NCBI GenBank assembly: GCA_944329505.1
Contig: CALVIJ010000004.1
Coordinates: 1-22,279, forward strand
Reading direction: 5' to 3'
From: an uncultured Bacilli bacterium
GTDB lineage: Bacteria; Bacillota_I; Bacilli_A; RF39; UBA660
DNA length: 22,279 bases
In this document: piece by piece, positions 14,445 through 22,279 of the stretch
How positions within the stretch are numbered: the stretch's first letter is position 1
How the letters are laid out: each line of letters begins with the position of its first letter
The notes under the pieces: model-generated
What the model was told of the DNA's origin: nothing
The model's input: only the letters and a program-made list of their open reading frames with translations
Databases searched by the model: none
Program-made: the position numbers and the translations under genes

Positions 14445-14790
14445 TCAAACCCTCATAATTTTCATATATCGTTTTAGATGCTTTTATTTCATAATTCTGA
14501 CCTATAATATTATTTAATCCAGGAGCATTAATTTCCACTTCTTTTTTTAAAGTTAAAGTGGTCATATTTTCGTGTAATTCCTCGTCTAAGGTTAATTCTT
14601 CACTAGCTAAATAAGCTCCTAATTGTTTAGTCTCACCGTTCTTATATAAATCAGTAACAACATCTAAATCTTTGTTCAAATCATATTTTTTCAAAAAAAT
14701 ATTACCAATATCAATCATTGCCATAGCAATTAATAGCAAAACTGGTAATATCAATATGAATTCAACTAACGCTTGCCCCTTCTTATTCAT
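14434..14790 (-). CDS. tadE: TadE-like minor pseudopilin
   Basis: First gene of the Tad operon. The 118-residue product begins MNKKGQALVEFILILPVLLLIAMAMIDIGNIFLKKYDLNK, a textbook TadE start: basic leader, Gly, a GQALVEF motif with Glu at position 5 and a long hydrophobic helix. The soluble part after about residue 35 is beta-rich (TTLTLKKEVEINAPGLNN). I chose ATG 14790 because GGAAAG lies about nine bases upstream; the ATG at 14811 has no ribosome binding site. It is processed presumably by a TadV-like prepilin peptidase, which is not in the window. Confidence 0.85.
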   Translation of the reverse strand: MNKKGQALVEFILILPVLLLIAMAMIDIGNIFLKKYDLNKDLDVVTDLYKNGETKQLGAYLASEELTLDEELHENMTTLTLKKEVEINAPGLNNIIGQNYEIKASKTIYENYEGLNGE

Positions 14791-14816
14791 ATTATCACGC
14801 TTTCCTATCATAATAA

Positions 14817-14845
14817 ATTATATCAAAAAATAAAGGCAATAACAA
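14817..14845 (-). promoter_or_regulatory. Promoter of the Tad-murC operon
   Basis: Minus-strand TTGTTA (14840-14845), a 17-base spacer and TATAAT (14817-14822). It lies about 27 bases before the tadE start and after the tandem terminators of mutS. No other promoter is obvious before murC, so one transcript of about 6.4 kb is likely. Confidence 0.7.
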
Positions 14846-14859
14846 TAAGGTTTATAAAA

Positions 14860-14902
14860 TTTATTAAAAGAACAATCAAAATGTATTATATTGATTGTTC
14901 TT
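14860..14902 (-). terminator. Second terminator downstream of mutS
   Basis: Minus-strand AAGAACAATCAA (14891-14902) pairs perfectly with TTGATTGTTCTT (14868-14879), a 12-bp stem with an 11-base loop, followed by TTTTAATAAATTT. It isolates the Tad operon from mutS transcription. Confidence 0.8.
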
Positions 14903-14914
14903 CAAAGTTTCATC

Positions 14915-14939
14915 TAAAAAACGCTTATTTATTAGCGTT
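14915..14939 (-). terminator. First terminator, overlapping the mutS stop codon
   Basis: Minus-strand AACGCT (14934-14939) pairs with AGCGTT (14920-14925), a six-bp stem with an eight-base loop, followed by a T run (14916-14920). The loop and 3' arm include the mutS stop codon (14925-14927), like the arrangement at murC. Confidence 0.7.
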
Positions 14940-17455
14940 CTGTTTTAATTTGTATAAAATATTTAATGCTTCCATTGGAGTTAATTCTAGTGGATCGATT
15001 TTTTCTAATTCTTCTTCTACTTTTGATTTTTTAGGCATTAGCTCATCAATTGGTAAAGCTTCTTGAACTTTAACATCTCTTTTATTTTCTTTATCTTCAT
15101 AGACTTTTAAAATTTCAGAAGCTCTTTTAATTACAGATTCTGGAAGATTAGCTAATTTAGCCACATGAATACCATAACTTTTATCGACACTACCCTCTTT
15201 AATTTTATGTAAAAATGTTATTTTTCCATCTTCTTCATAAGCTGATACGTGAATGTTTTTTAAATGTTTTAATGTTTTATCTAAATCAGTTAATTCGTGG
15301 TAGTGAGTTGAAAAGAAAGTTTTTCCTTTTATGTTTTGATGAATATACTCGATAATTCCTTGGGCTAAGGCCATACCATCAAATGTAGCAGTACCTCTTC
15401 CTAACTCGTCAAATAATAGTAAACTTTTATCGGTTGCGGATGTTATAGCGTTGGCAGCTTCAGTCATTTCAACCATAAATGTCGATTCACCACTTACTAA
15501 ATCATCAGAAGCCCCAATCCTCGTATAAATTGCATCAAATATAGGTAGTTTTGCTACAGTTGCTGGTACAAAAGATCCTATTTGGGCCATAATTGCTATT
15601 ATAGCCATCTGACGCATATATGTCGATTTTCCAGCCATATTAGGACCTGTAATTAATAAAATATTCGTGTTTTTATCCATGACAATATCGTTTGTAACAA
15701 ATTCTGTGTTTATAACTTTTTCAACAACTGGATGACGCGATTCTTTAATATATATTTCATTTTCTGTTATTTCAGGTCTGACATAATTATTAGTTTCAGC
15801 TATGGTTGCAAAAGATTGCAAAACATCTATTTCACTGATTATTTTAGCTGTTTCTTGTAATTTTGGAATATATTTTTTTACTTCATCTCTAATTTCACAA
15901 AATAAATTGTATTCTAATTCAATTATTTTTTCTTCAGCATTTAATATTAATGCTTCTTTTTCTTTTAAAATTGGACTTATATATCTCTCACAATTAGCTA
16001 AAGTTTGTTTTCTTTGATATCCCCATTCATCTTTGACTAAACTCGTGTTTCCTTTGCTTATTTCAATGTAGTAACCAAAACTCTATTGTAACCGACTTTT
16101 AAATTTTTGATGCCTGTTTTTTCTCTTTCTTCGGTTTCAAATTTGGCAACAAAGTCTTTGCCACCTTTTCGTAAATTCTTAAGTTCATCTAATTCTTGAT
16201 TATATCCTTCTTTAATTAGATATCCTTCTTTAGTGCTGACAGGGGGATTTTCATAAATACTTTTTTCTAATAGATTGTATAGTGCAGAAAAATCATTTAG
16301 TTTTTTGTGATAATTTATTTTATTTAATATTTCAGATATTTGTGGTAGAACATTTAATGATGCTTTTAACTGTAATAAATCTTTACCGTTGGCATTTCCA
16401 AAGGCAATTTTACCACTTAATCTTTCTAAGTCGTAAACTTCTGTAAGGTGTTTTTCTAAATCACTTTTGTAAATAAATTCTTTTAGTAATGTATCTACTA
16501 TGTCATATCTTCTTTCTATTTCATCTTTGTCGATTAAAGGATTTAACAAATAATTTTTAAGAAGACGGGCTCCCATAGCTGTTTTTGTTTTGTCTAAAAG
16601 CCAAATTAAGGAATAATTTCTCTGTTTTAATCTTAAGGTTTCTGTTAATTCTAAATTTCTTTTAGTGTGAACATCCATTTTTAAATGATCTTTGGTTTCT
16701 CTAATTTGAAGTTTTTGTAGATGAGATAAATCTCTTTTTTGATTATGAATGACATATGCTAGTAAATGTTTAACTGAATTGATATATCTTTGATCAATAA
16801 TATTTTCATATATATACGAATATTCATCTGAAAGTTCGTCAGTAATAGTTAAAGTTAAATGAAATTGATTATGTAAAATGGAATAAATATCTTTATCTGT
16901 TTTACTGTCTAATATTACTTCTTTAACACCTAAATTAATTATTTCAGAAACGACTTTAGTGGGATTATGTTCTAATAAAAAGGCATATATTTCTCCAGTT
17001 GAAACATCCGCATAACTGATAGCATATCCATGTTTAAAATCGGTAATAGAAGCAATAAAGTTAAAATCATCGGCTTTTAAAGTGTCTGTATCCATGATAG
17101 TTCCCGAACTTATAATTTGAACAATTCCCCTTTTAACTATTCCTTTAACTCCTTTAGGGTCTTCTAATTGCTCGACTATACCTATTTTATGACCGTTTTC
17201 AATTAGTTTATCAATATATGTGCTGGCAGCATGATAAGGAATTCCGCACATGGGAATTCTCTCTTCTAGACCAGCTGATTTTCCTGTTAAAGTAAGCTCT
17301 AATTCGTGACTTACTTTAACCGCGTCATCAAAAAACATTTCGTAAAAATCACCTAATCTAAAAAATATGATTAGGTCTTCATTTCCGTTTTTTATTTTTA
17401 AATATTGTCTCATCATCGGAGTTACTTTTTCTATATCAACATCTTTTCTTTCCAC
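14925..17455 (-). pseudogene. mutS: DNA mismatch repair protein MutS, split by a -1 frameshift
   Basis: MutS recognises mismatches and recruits MutL. Read as one gene this would be about 843 residues, the usual length. The N-terminal part (17455-16058) starts at GTG with a GGAAGTGA site and has the mismatch-binding Phe-x-Glu (FYE, 37-39) and connector, lever and clamp domains. It stops at TAA shortly after GYNRVLVTT. The continuation is in the -1 frame from about 16076 and reads GYYIEISKGNTSLVKDEWGYQRKQTLANCERYI. It then has Walker A GPNMAGKSTYMRQ, Walker B LLLFDELGRGT and STHYHEL. The break is at a T run of four (plus 16077-16080) where five would give the conserved VFGYY. A real mutation or a homopolymer sequencing error are both possible. 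As read, no full MutS is made. Confidence 0.88.
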
Positions 17456-17482
17456 AATTAATCACTTCCATTTTTTGGTTAT

Positions 17483-17511
17483 ATTATAACATTTGGTTTA
17501 TTAATTTTCAA
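17483..17511 (-). promoter_or_regulatory. Sigma-A promoter for mutS
   Basis: Minus-strand TTGAAA (17506-17511), a 17-base spacer and TATAAT (17483-17488), about 28 bases before the mutS GTG start. Confidence 0.78.
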
Positions 17512-17534
17512 GAAATTTGTGTGTAACGTATATA

Positions 17535-17575
17535 GAAAAAAGCTTTCAAAATGTAATGTTTCGAAAGGTTTTTTT
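17535..17575 (-). terminator. Terminator after ylbL
   Basis: Minus-strand CTTTCGAAA (17559-17567) pairs with TTTGAAAG (17543-17550) with one G-T pair and a short loop, followed by CTTTTTTC. It separates the ylbL and mutS units. Confidence 0.7.
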
Positions 17576-17598
17576 ATAAATCAATTAAAAAATAATTT

Positions 17599-18606
17599 CT
17601 ATTTTTCTAAATATTTTAAAGCTTCTTCAAATGTCTCAACTGGGACTAAATCAATGTCATATCCTTTTTCTTCTTTGACTTTTTTAGCCTCTTCATAATT
17701 ATCACCGGCAGGTACTAAAAATACATCAGCTTTTTTATTAACCGCACCTATTAATTTATATTTAATGCCACTGATCTCTCCGACATTACCATTTATATCA
17801 ATGGTTCCAGTTCCAACAATTGTTTTACCATTTGTGAGATCAATTTCATTTAAATGACTATATAAAGTTAAAGTTAACATCAAACCTCCAGAAGAGCCAG
17901 ATTCACTATCTTTAAAATTGAAATACACTTCCTCATCAGACTCAACATCAAAAGTTTCGGTTACGACAGCTCCTACTTTTGGCTCATCTAACACATTTAT
18001 CAAAGTGGCTTTTCTTGTTTTTTTATTACCATCGATGTCTTCAACTTGCATGGTTATTTTATCGTCTATATTTTTAGAGGCGATATAAGAAAACAATCCA
18101 TTTTTATCTACTATTTCTTGATTATCTACTTTTAATATTCGATCTCCTATTTTTAAATCTGTTTTAGCGAGTTCATCAACATATGTAATATATACTTTAT
18201 TATTAGTAATTTTATAGTCAATATCAGAATGTTTATAAGCTACTAAAAGAGCAGTATCATTAGCTTCTTCTAATAACATTTTGTTCCTATAATTTTTTTC
18301 TTCAATTGTCTCATTATCATTTTTAACTTCTTCTTCTTTTTGAACATCCCAATCACCATTAAAAAGAGAAATAATTAAAGTGGGGGCTGTTGCATGAATT
18401 TCTGATACATAAGCCATATTCAATGAGCCAGACATTTTAAAATCCTCAGTAGTTTCAATTTTATCATCAGTGTCAATTAAACCTCCGGGTGCAGATATAT
18501 AATAAGGAAATTCAATTAAGAAAAAAGCTAAGATTAAAATATAAACAATTATGACTTTATAGTATTCTTTTATGATTTTTTTAATATTATTAAATAGGTT
18601 TTTCAT
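17599..18606 (-). CDS. ylbL: YlbL-type membrane-anchored PDZ-Lon protease
   Basis: YlbL/SepM-type proteins are membrane-anchored proteases with an external PDZ domain and a Lon-like (S16) catalytic domain; the Bacillus and Streptococcus members act at the cell surface. The 335-residue product has an N-terminal anchor (about 15-37, YYKVIIVYILILAFFLIEFPYY) and the family motif YISAPGGLID. A PDZ-like region (about 140-190, LKIGDRILKVDNQEIVDKNGL) and a C-terminal S16 domain follow. The catalytic Ser is probably Ser239 in SGSSGGLML and the catalytic Lys probably Lys284 in ISGIKYKLIGA. The start is ATG at 18606 with an AAAGGGG site. It is divergent from ylbJ with only 46 bases between, so both promoters must fit in or overlap the coding ends. 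Confidence 0.9.
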   Translation of the reverse strand: MKNLFNNIKKIIKEYYKVIIVYILILAFFLIEFPYYISAPGGLIDTDDKIETTEDFKMSGSLNMAYVSEIHATAPTLIISLFNGDWDVQKEEEVKNDNETIEEKNYRNKMLLEEANDTALLVAYKHSDIDYKITNNKVYITYVDELAKTDLKIGDRILKVDNQEIVDKNGLFSYIASKNIDDKITMQVEDIDGNKKTRKATLINVLDEPKVGAVVTETFDVESDEEVYFNFKDSESGSSGGLMLTLTLYSHLNEIDLTNGKTIVGTGTIDINGNVGEISGIKYKLIGAVNKKADVFLVPAGDNYEEAKKVKEEKGYDIDLVPVETFEEALKYLEK

Positions 18607-18652
18607 ATACTACCCCTTTCTTTAATAGATTTATTTTATAACAGGTGAAATT

Positions 18653-19627
18653 ATGAAAAAAATAACAAGTATTTTAATTATGCTAGTATTAATGTTTATT
18701 GGATATGAAATCTTAACAGAATCAGAAACTATTTTAAATTCTGTAAATTTTTCATTGAATGTTTTTAAAAACAATATTTTCCCATCATTGTTTCCTTTTT
18801 TTGTACTATCAAACTTGTTAATTAAATGTGGTCTCCCAGAATTCATGGGTAATTTATTCAAAGGTGTAATGAATAAATTTTTCAAAATTAAAGGAGTTGC
18901 TGCATTTATCTTTTTCATGAGTATTATATCAGGAAATCCAGCGAATGCAAAATATACAAGAGAACTTTATTTGGAAAAAAAGATAAACAAATATGAAGCA
19001 ACAAAAATTTTATGTTTTACATGTTTTTCAAATCCTCTATTCATTTTGGGAACTGTATCAATACTTTTCTTAAACAATAAAGAGGCCGGATTATTAATAT
19101 TATTATGTCATTATTTAGGTAATATTTTTGTCGGCTTTGGCATGCGAAATTATCATCCTAGCAAAATAGAAAATGAAAAAACAAGTCTTAAAAAAGCTAT
19201 AAATGAAATGCATAAAAAAAGAATTAGCAATAAAGATAGTTTCGGTGAAATAATTACTAATTCTTTAATCAGTAGTATAAATACTCTTCTCTTAATATTA
19301 GGGGTTATTACCACCTGCATAGTTTTAACCACAATCATAGATAATAATTTAAATTTAAATAGTATTTTTCAAAGCGTATTAAATGGTTTTGTAGAAATGA
19401 CGCAAGGACTCAAATACATAAGTTTAGAGGCAATTCCATTAAAAATGAAATGCGTTTTGACGGTGATGATTTTATCATTTGGTGGTTTATCAATCCATAT
19501 GCAAATTGTGAGCATATTAAGTGATACAGAAATTAAATATTTACCATTTTTATGTGCAAGAATATGTCATGCCATTATCTCTTCAATCCTTATGTATGTA
19601 TTATTTGACTTTTGGGTAAGTTTATAA
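18653..19627 (+). CDS. ylbJ: YlbJ-like sporulation integral membrane protein
   Basis: In Bacillus subtilis ylbJ is a mother-cell gene needed for heat-resistant spores; the protein is a membrane protein of the nucleoside-transporter-like 'gate' fold. The 324-residue product has at least seven hydrophobic segments. It carries the family stretch NIFPSLFPFFVLSNLLIKCGLPEFMGNLF (about 42-70) and FFMSIISGNPANAKYTRELYLEKKIN (about 87-112), where the conserved 'SGxPxxAK' pattern appears as SGNPANAK. A FTCFSNPLFILGTV segment follows. It is shorter than Bacillus YlbJ (around 400). ATG 18653 follows AGGTGAAATT. The ylbL neighbour and the divergent layout support the name. The presence alone does not prove sporulation. 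Confidence 0.85.
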   Translation: MKKITSILIMLVLMFIGYEILTESETILNSVNFSLNVFKNNIFPSLFPFFVLSNLLIKCGLPEFMGNLFKGVMNKFFKIKGVAAFIFFMSIISGNPANAKYTRELYLEKKINKYEATKILCFTCFSNPLFILGTVSILFLNNKEAGLLILLCHYLGNIFVGFGMRNYHPSKIENEKTSLKKAINEMHKKRISNKDSFGEIITNSLISSINTLLLILGVITTCIVLTTIIDNNLNLNSIFQSVLNGFVEMTQGLKYISLEAIPLKMKCVLTVMILSFGGLSIHMQIVSILSDTEIKYLPFLCARICHAIISSILMYVLFDFWVSL

Positions 19628-19668
19628 TATTTAAGTCCTACTAAGTGCTATATCAACTTAATATTTTT
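19626..19668 (+). terminator. Possible terminator after ylbJ
   Basis: AATATTTAAGT (19626-19636) pairs with ACTTAATATT (19656-19665) with one bulge, followed by TTTAA; the first arm includes the ylbJ stop codon. The stem is AT-only, so the call is weak. It lies between two convergent genes and could act on both strands. Confidence 0.4.
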
Positions 19669-19670
19669 AA

Positions 19671-21128
19671 CTACACACCCCTATTTTTATAAGAATAAGT
19701 CATACCAGTTAAACCAACTCTGTTAATATTACAATAATTACTATTGTTACTGTTTGTGTATACTCTTTGAACTCCTATATACCAATCTCCAGTATATTTT
19801 TCAATATTGCAACTAATCCTTTCGTTGGCAGAGGCGTTTGTGGTTACATTTCCTTTTTGAACATGAACTCCTACTTTATCATCATAAGTTCCACCATTTG
19901 GATGACTCATCCATGTATTTCTATTTTGAGTTATCCCGACCATCATTGTTGTATTTGTGGCGGTGCACCAAGTATCAATATAAACGGCCGAATATTCTGT
20001 GATATTTACTTTGGAATCAGTTGACATTTGCACTCTTGACCATGATCCTTGTGGGTTACTTAATTGAAGGTAATATCTATAAGTACCATCATTTGCTATA
20101 TATTTTCCAGTACCAGACACATGACTTAAAGCCTGACTGAAGGTTGGATTAGCTGGGGTACTTCCTAAAGCCATTATTACTTTTTCATTTTTTTGCCACG
20201 AAGGGTATAAAACTGCTGAAGAACAACGTTCATCAGTAATTTTAAATGATTTATCACTACCACTTACTGTATATTGTGTTCCATTTTCACAAACTACTGT
20301 TGCCCCTTTATATGTAAAGGTATTATCGGCTTGGGCTGTAAATGTTATTGTCTCATCATCTATGGCTTTAGTTTTAGATATTTCTGATTTTCCACCCTTA
20401 ACCGTACCGGTCGATAGTGCGACTATTCCATTTACATTATAACTACTACTTATTGTTTGTTCACCATCATTAACACTGGCTATTATATTGCCATTTTCTG
20501 TGAATTTCTCCTTTATGGTGTCCTCGGTCACGGTTACTATTTCACCATTGTTTTTTTGGTATGTACAAACAAATTCTCCTTCACATCCAACAGGAAAATA
20601 AATGGTAATATTTTTCCCATCAGAAGTAGGTTCTTCCATAAATGTTGGATTTAGTAATGATTCATAGTCAGAAGATGAATAGTAATAATATGTTACATCA
20701 TAGTTATATTCTTTTTTTAAATTACCACTATCTAAAGTCATTTGAGTATGTAAATAACAATTGGTGTCTCTACAAGCATTGTTTAAAACATAACTTTTAA
20801 TACTGACAGAATCTGGCATATTAAAGTTTTGTCCATTTACAACGACTCTATTGTTTGTTTTATCAATTTGAACATTTTGTCCATTAATGTCACAACTTCC
20901 TAGATCAGGTGTGTTTGTACATCTAATACTTGCATCATCTGTCGGTATAACATTTCTTATATTTTTCGAAATAATACTTCCTTTTTGCTGAATGGCTGTT
21001 TTAACGCTAGTGTCGGCGAAAATATCTTTAACTTCAATTAATACTTCAAATAGAAAAACAGTAATAACCATAGTTAAAGCAAAAGATGCGATTAATTCAA
21101 CCACTGTAAATCCTTTATTATTTTTCAT
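19671..21128 (-). CDS. Large type IV pilin-like protein with Cys-rich ectodomain
   Basis: The 485-residue protein starts with a type III prepilin leader, MKNNKG followed by FTVVELIASFALTMVITVFLFEV: cleavage is expected between Gly6 and Phe7, with Glu at +5. A coil-like stretch follows (KDIFADTSVKTAIQQKG) and then a very long beta-rich ectodomain. The domain has several close Cys pairs (RCTNTPDLGSC, NACRDTNC, VGCEGEFVC) and a bacterial-Ig-like middle (TVKGGKSEISKT..., ITFTAQADNTFTYKGATVVC). It ends in a possible jelly-roll (YYLQLSNPQGSWSRVQM, VYIDTWCTATNTT). Type IV minor pilins of monoderms are usually 100-200 residues, so this is large. ATG 21128 follows AAGGAG that overlaps the stop of the upstream pilin-like gene, so both are in one operon. 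The assembly machine is not adjacent. Confidence 0.8.
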   Translation of the reverse strand: MKNNKGFTVVELIASFALTMVITVFLFEVLIEVKDIFADTSVKTAIQQKGSIISKNIRNVIPTDDASIRCTNTPDLGSCDINGQNVQIDKTNNRVVVNGQNFNMPDSVSIKSYVLNNACRDTNCYLHTQMTLDSGNLKKEYNYDVTYYYYSSSDYESLLNPTFMEEPTSDGKNITIYFPVGCEGEFVCTYQKNNGEIVTVTEDTIKEKFTENGNIIASVNDGEQTISSSYNVNGIVALSTGTVKGGKSEISKTKAIDDETITFTAQADNTFTYKGATVVCENGTQYTVSGSDKSFKITDERCSSAVLYPSWQKNEKVIMALGSTPANPTFSQALSHVSGTGKYIANDGTYRYYLQLSNPQGSWSRVQMSTDSKVNITEYSAVYIDTWCTATNTTMMVGITQNRNTWMSHPNGGTYDDKVGVHVQKGNVTTNASANERISCNIEKYTGDWYIGVQRVYTNSNNSNYCNINRVGLTGMTYSYKNRGV

Positions 21129-21140
21129 ATTTTTATCTCC

Positions 21141-22279
21141 TTACTGAATTTTGTATGGATCGCTTTGTGTTCCGGTACCAGACAAAGTAATATCTTGTGT
21201 TAAATAAAGAACAGGTGATGCACATATTAGGTCTATTGAAGTGCCAAAATTAGTGTTAATTCCACCAGAACTAATAATAGAGAACAGTTGAGTTCCAGCT
21301 TCTGGAGTCATAGACCACATAGTGTATCCAGCTGGGATAATATTATGCATCCAGTTTGTTTTAAAACATTCTGTTTCATTGGAATTATATAAATTAAATG
21401 TGCCACATTTTTCTTCATTAGTGCCGGCTCTTAAATATTCTGAAATCGAGATTAAGCCAACTTTTCCATTCCATGTTTTTTTCTTTTCATCACTTATTTG
21501 TGTTGTTAAATCGTTGTTGTCTTTTGTAATTGAACCAATATTAAAATCATGGTTTATTATTTGAGCTGAATCAGTATTGATTGAATTTAAATATTCGCCA
21601 TTTAAATAAGTATTTAAAGTGGCAGGTTTTGTCCAATCATTACTGTTTGAAGTATCAAAGGCAATGTTACCTATAGTTTCGTTTCTAATTATTTTATAAG
21701 TACCGTCAGCTTCTTTAGAAATTATTCTCCACATTTCGTTATTAAATGTTATATAATTATTCGGATTTTGTCCTCTATATACTAATCTATCGTCTTCGTA
21801 ACTATCTTCATAAAGACCGTCGCCTGAATCTACTATTTCTACTGGTTGTCCTCCAATAGTATGATTACCACCAGGTCCTGGTTCACCGTTATTTAATTGA
21901 TTATCCATGGCAATGGTTGCATATGTTCCATTATTAAATTCGGCAAATAATCTACCTTTATTCAAAACAGTATTTGTCTCTACTCTAGAAATGAAATCGC
22001 GAAAATTTTGATTTATATTTTCATCATTATTGTTAGAAACATAATCTTGAATAACACTTATATCTGAAGATGTATAAATTATTGTTTTCGCATCCATTGT
22101 ATTAACGATATTATCACAAAAAGGGTCTGCTAAACCGACATCTATATTACAAGAATTATTTTGAAAAACCACAACATAAGGTTTAGACGGTGTTAGTTGT
22201 GACGATAAGTCATAATTGTTTTTTTGTAAATAGCTCACAACTGATGATAAATCATAAATGGATTCCACATTATTATAAT
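21141..22279 (-). CDS. Pilin-like protein with DUF6273-like domain, N-terminus outside the window
   Basis: The frame is still open at the right edge, so the start and any pilin leader lie outside; the GTG at 22268 is not a convincing start because no ribosome binding site fits in the remaining bases. The visible 378 residues begin YNNVESIYDLSSVVSYLQKN. A stretch of about 150 residues is followed by a DUF6273-like segment: YITFNNEMWRIISKEADGTYKIIRN, TLNTYLNGEYLNSI, VGLISISEYLRAG, MWSMTPEAGTQLFSI, and the terminal ASPVLYLTQDITLSGTGTQSDPYKI. This layout (pilin N-terminus, then a screen-like beta domain with a VLYL end) is one I associate with large prepilin-type proteins of gut Bacillota. It lies directly upstream of the pilin-like gene at 19671-21128. 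That it has a prepilin leader is inference from context. Confidence 0.7.
   Translation of the reverse strand, partial: YNNVESIYDLSSVVSYLQKNNYDLSSQLTPSKPYVVVFQNNSCNIDVGLADPFCDNIVNTMDAKTIIYTSSDISVIQDYVSNNNDENINQNFRDFISRVETNTVLNKGRLFAEFNNGTYATIAMDNQLNNGEPGPGGNHTIGGQPVEIVDSGDGLYEDSYEDDRLVYRGQNPNNYITFNNEMWRIISKEADGTYKIIRNETIGNIAFDTSNSNDWTKPATLNTYLNGEYLNSINTDSAQIINHDFNIGSITKDNNDLTTQISDEKKKTWNGKVGLISISEYLRAGTNEEKCGTFNLYNSNETECFKTNWMHNIIPAGYTMWSMTPEAGTQLFSIISSGGINTNFGTSIDLICASPVLYLTQDITLSGTGTQSDPYKIQ

Noticed and set aside
16058..16090. Programmed -1 frameshift in mutS
   Set aside because: GTTTTGG is not a standard slippery heptamer, no stimulatory structure is evident, and the slip would replace the conserved Phe with Leu. 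A lost T is simpler.
18631..18918. A 95-residue minus-strand open frame opposite the start of ylbJ
   Set aside because: It is the shadow of ylbJ, which has clear family features on the plus strand; the frame has no ribosome site.
1..22279. CRISPR arrays, tRNA or rRNA genes, insertion sequences, prophage or toxin-antitoxin modules
   Set aside because: I saw no repeated spacer units, no tRNA-like cloverleaf, no transposase or integrase motifs and no flanking direct repeats.

Overview
The window is strongly AT-rich chromosomal DNA from a low-GC Gram-positive bacterium (Bacillota, probably class Bacilli on the uncultured gut 'Mollicutes/RF39'-like side). The placement rests on the secE-nusG-rplK-rplA-rplJ-rplL order with Bacillus-type leaders, AGGAGG ribosome binding sites, consensus sigma-A promoters, murC (so a peptidoglycan wall), the monoderm-type Tad set, and YlbL/YlbJ homologues. 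TGG encodes Trp in intact genes and no gene ends in TGA. The exact taxon cannot be fixed from sequence reading alone.

Region 1 (1-2900, all minus): the secE-nusG, rplK-rplA and rplJ-rplL ribosomal/transcription block, split by its own promoters and leaders. An L10 leader with an attenuator precedes rplJ. Candidate L1-type hairpins precede rplK and rplA. Region 2 (2900-5850, minus): a lemA-DUF2207 envelope pair sits where rpmG would often be found upstream of secE. Region 3 (5860-8420, minus): a small gene interrupted by an in-frame TAA but with a near-ideal promoter and terminator; tcdA coupled to an unrecognised gene; and a cytoplasmic protein with a DUF6273-like segment.

Region 4 (8430-14850, minus): a Tad/Flp-type pilus operon in the order tadE1-tadE2-tadZ-tadA-tadB-tadC, with murC as the last cistron. 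TadB carries an N-terminal Ig-like ectodomain, the second TadE lacks Glu5, and there is no secretin, Flp pilin or prepilin peptidase in view. Region 5 (14900-17520, minus): mutS broken by a one-base deletion in a T run, followed by tandem terminators. Region 6 (17600-19670): ylbL (minus) and ylbJ (plus) are divergent, a sporulation-associated pair in Bacillus. Region 7 (19671 to the right edge, minus): two very large type IV pilin-like proteins with Cys-rich ectodomains; the second is cut by the window edge.

Taken together, the surface-appendage genes (Tad machine plus giant pilin-like proteins) are the accessory part and everything else is housekeeping. The most notable observations are the Ig-TadB fusion, the giant pilins with a DUF6273-like domain, the mutS frameshift and the interrupted small gene. 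I did not find a clearly new defence or mobile system.
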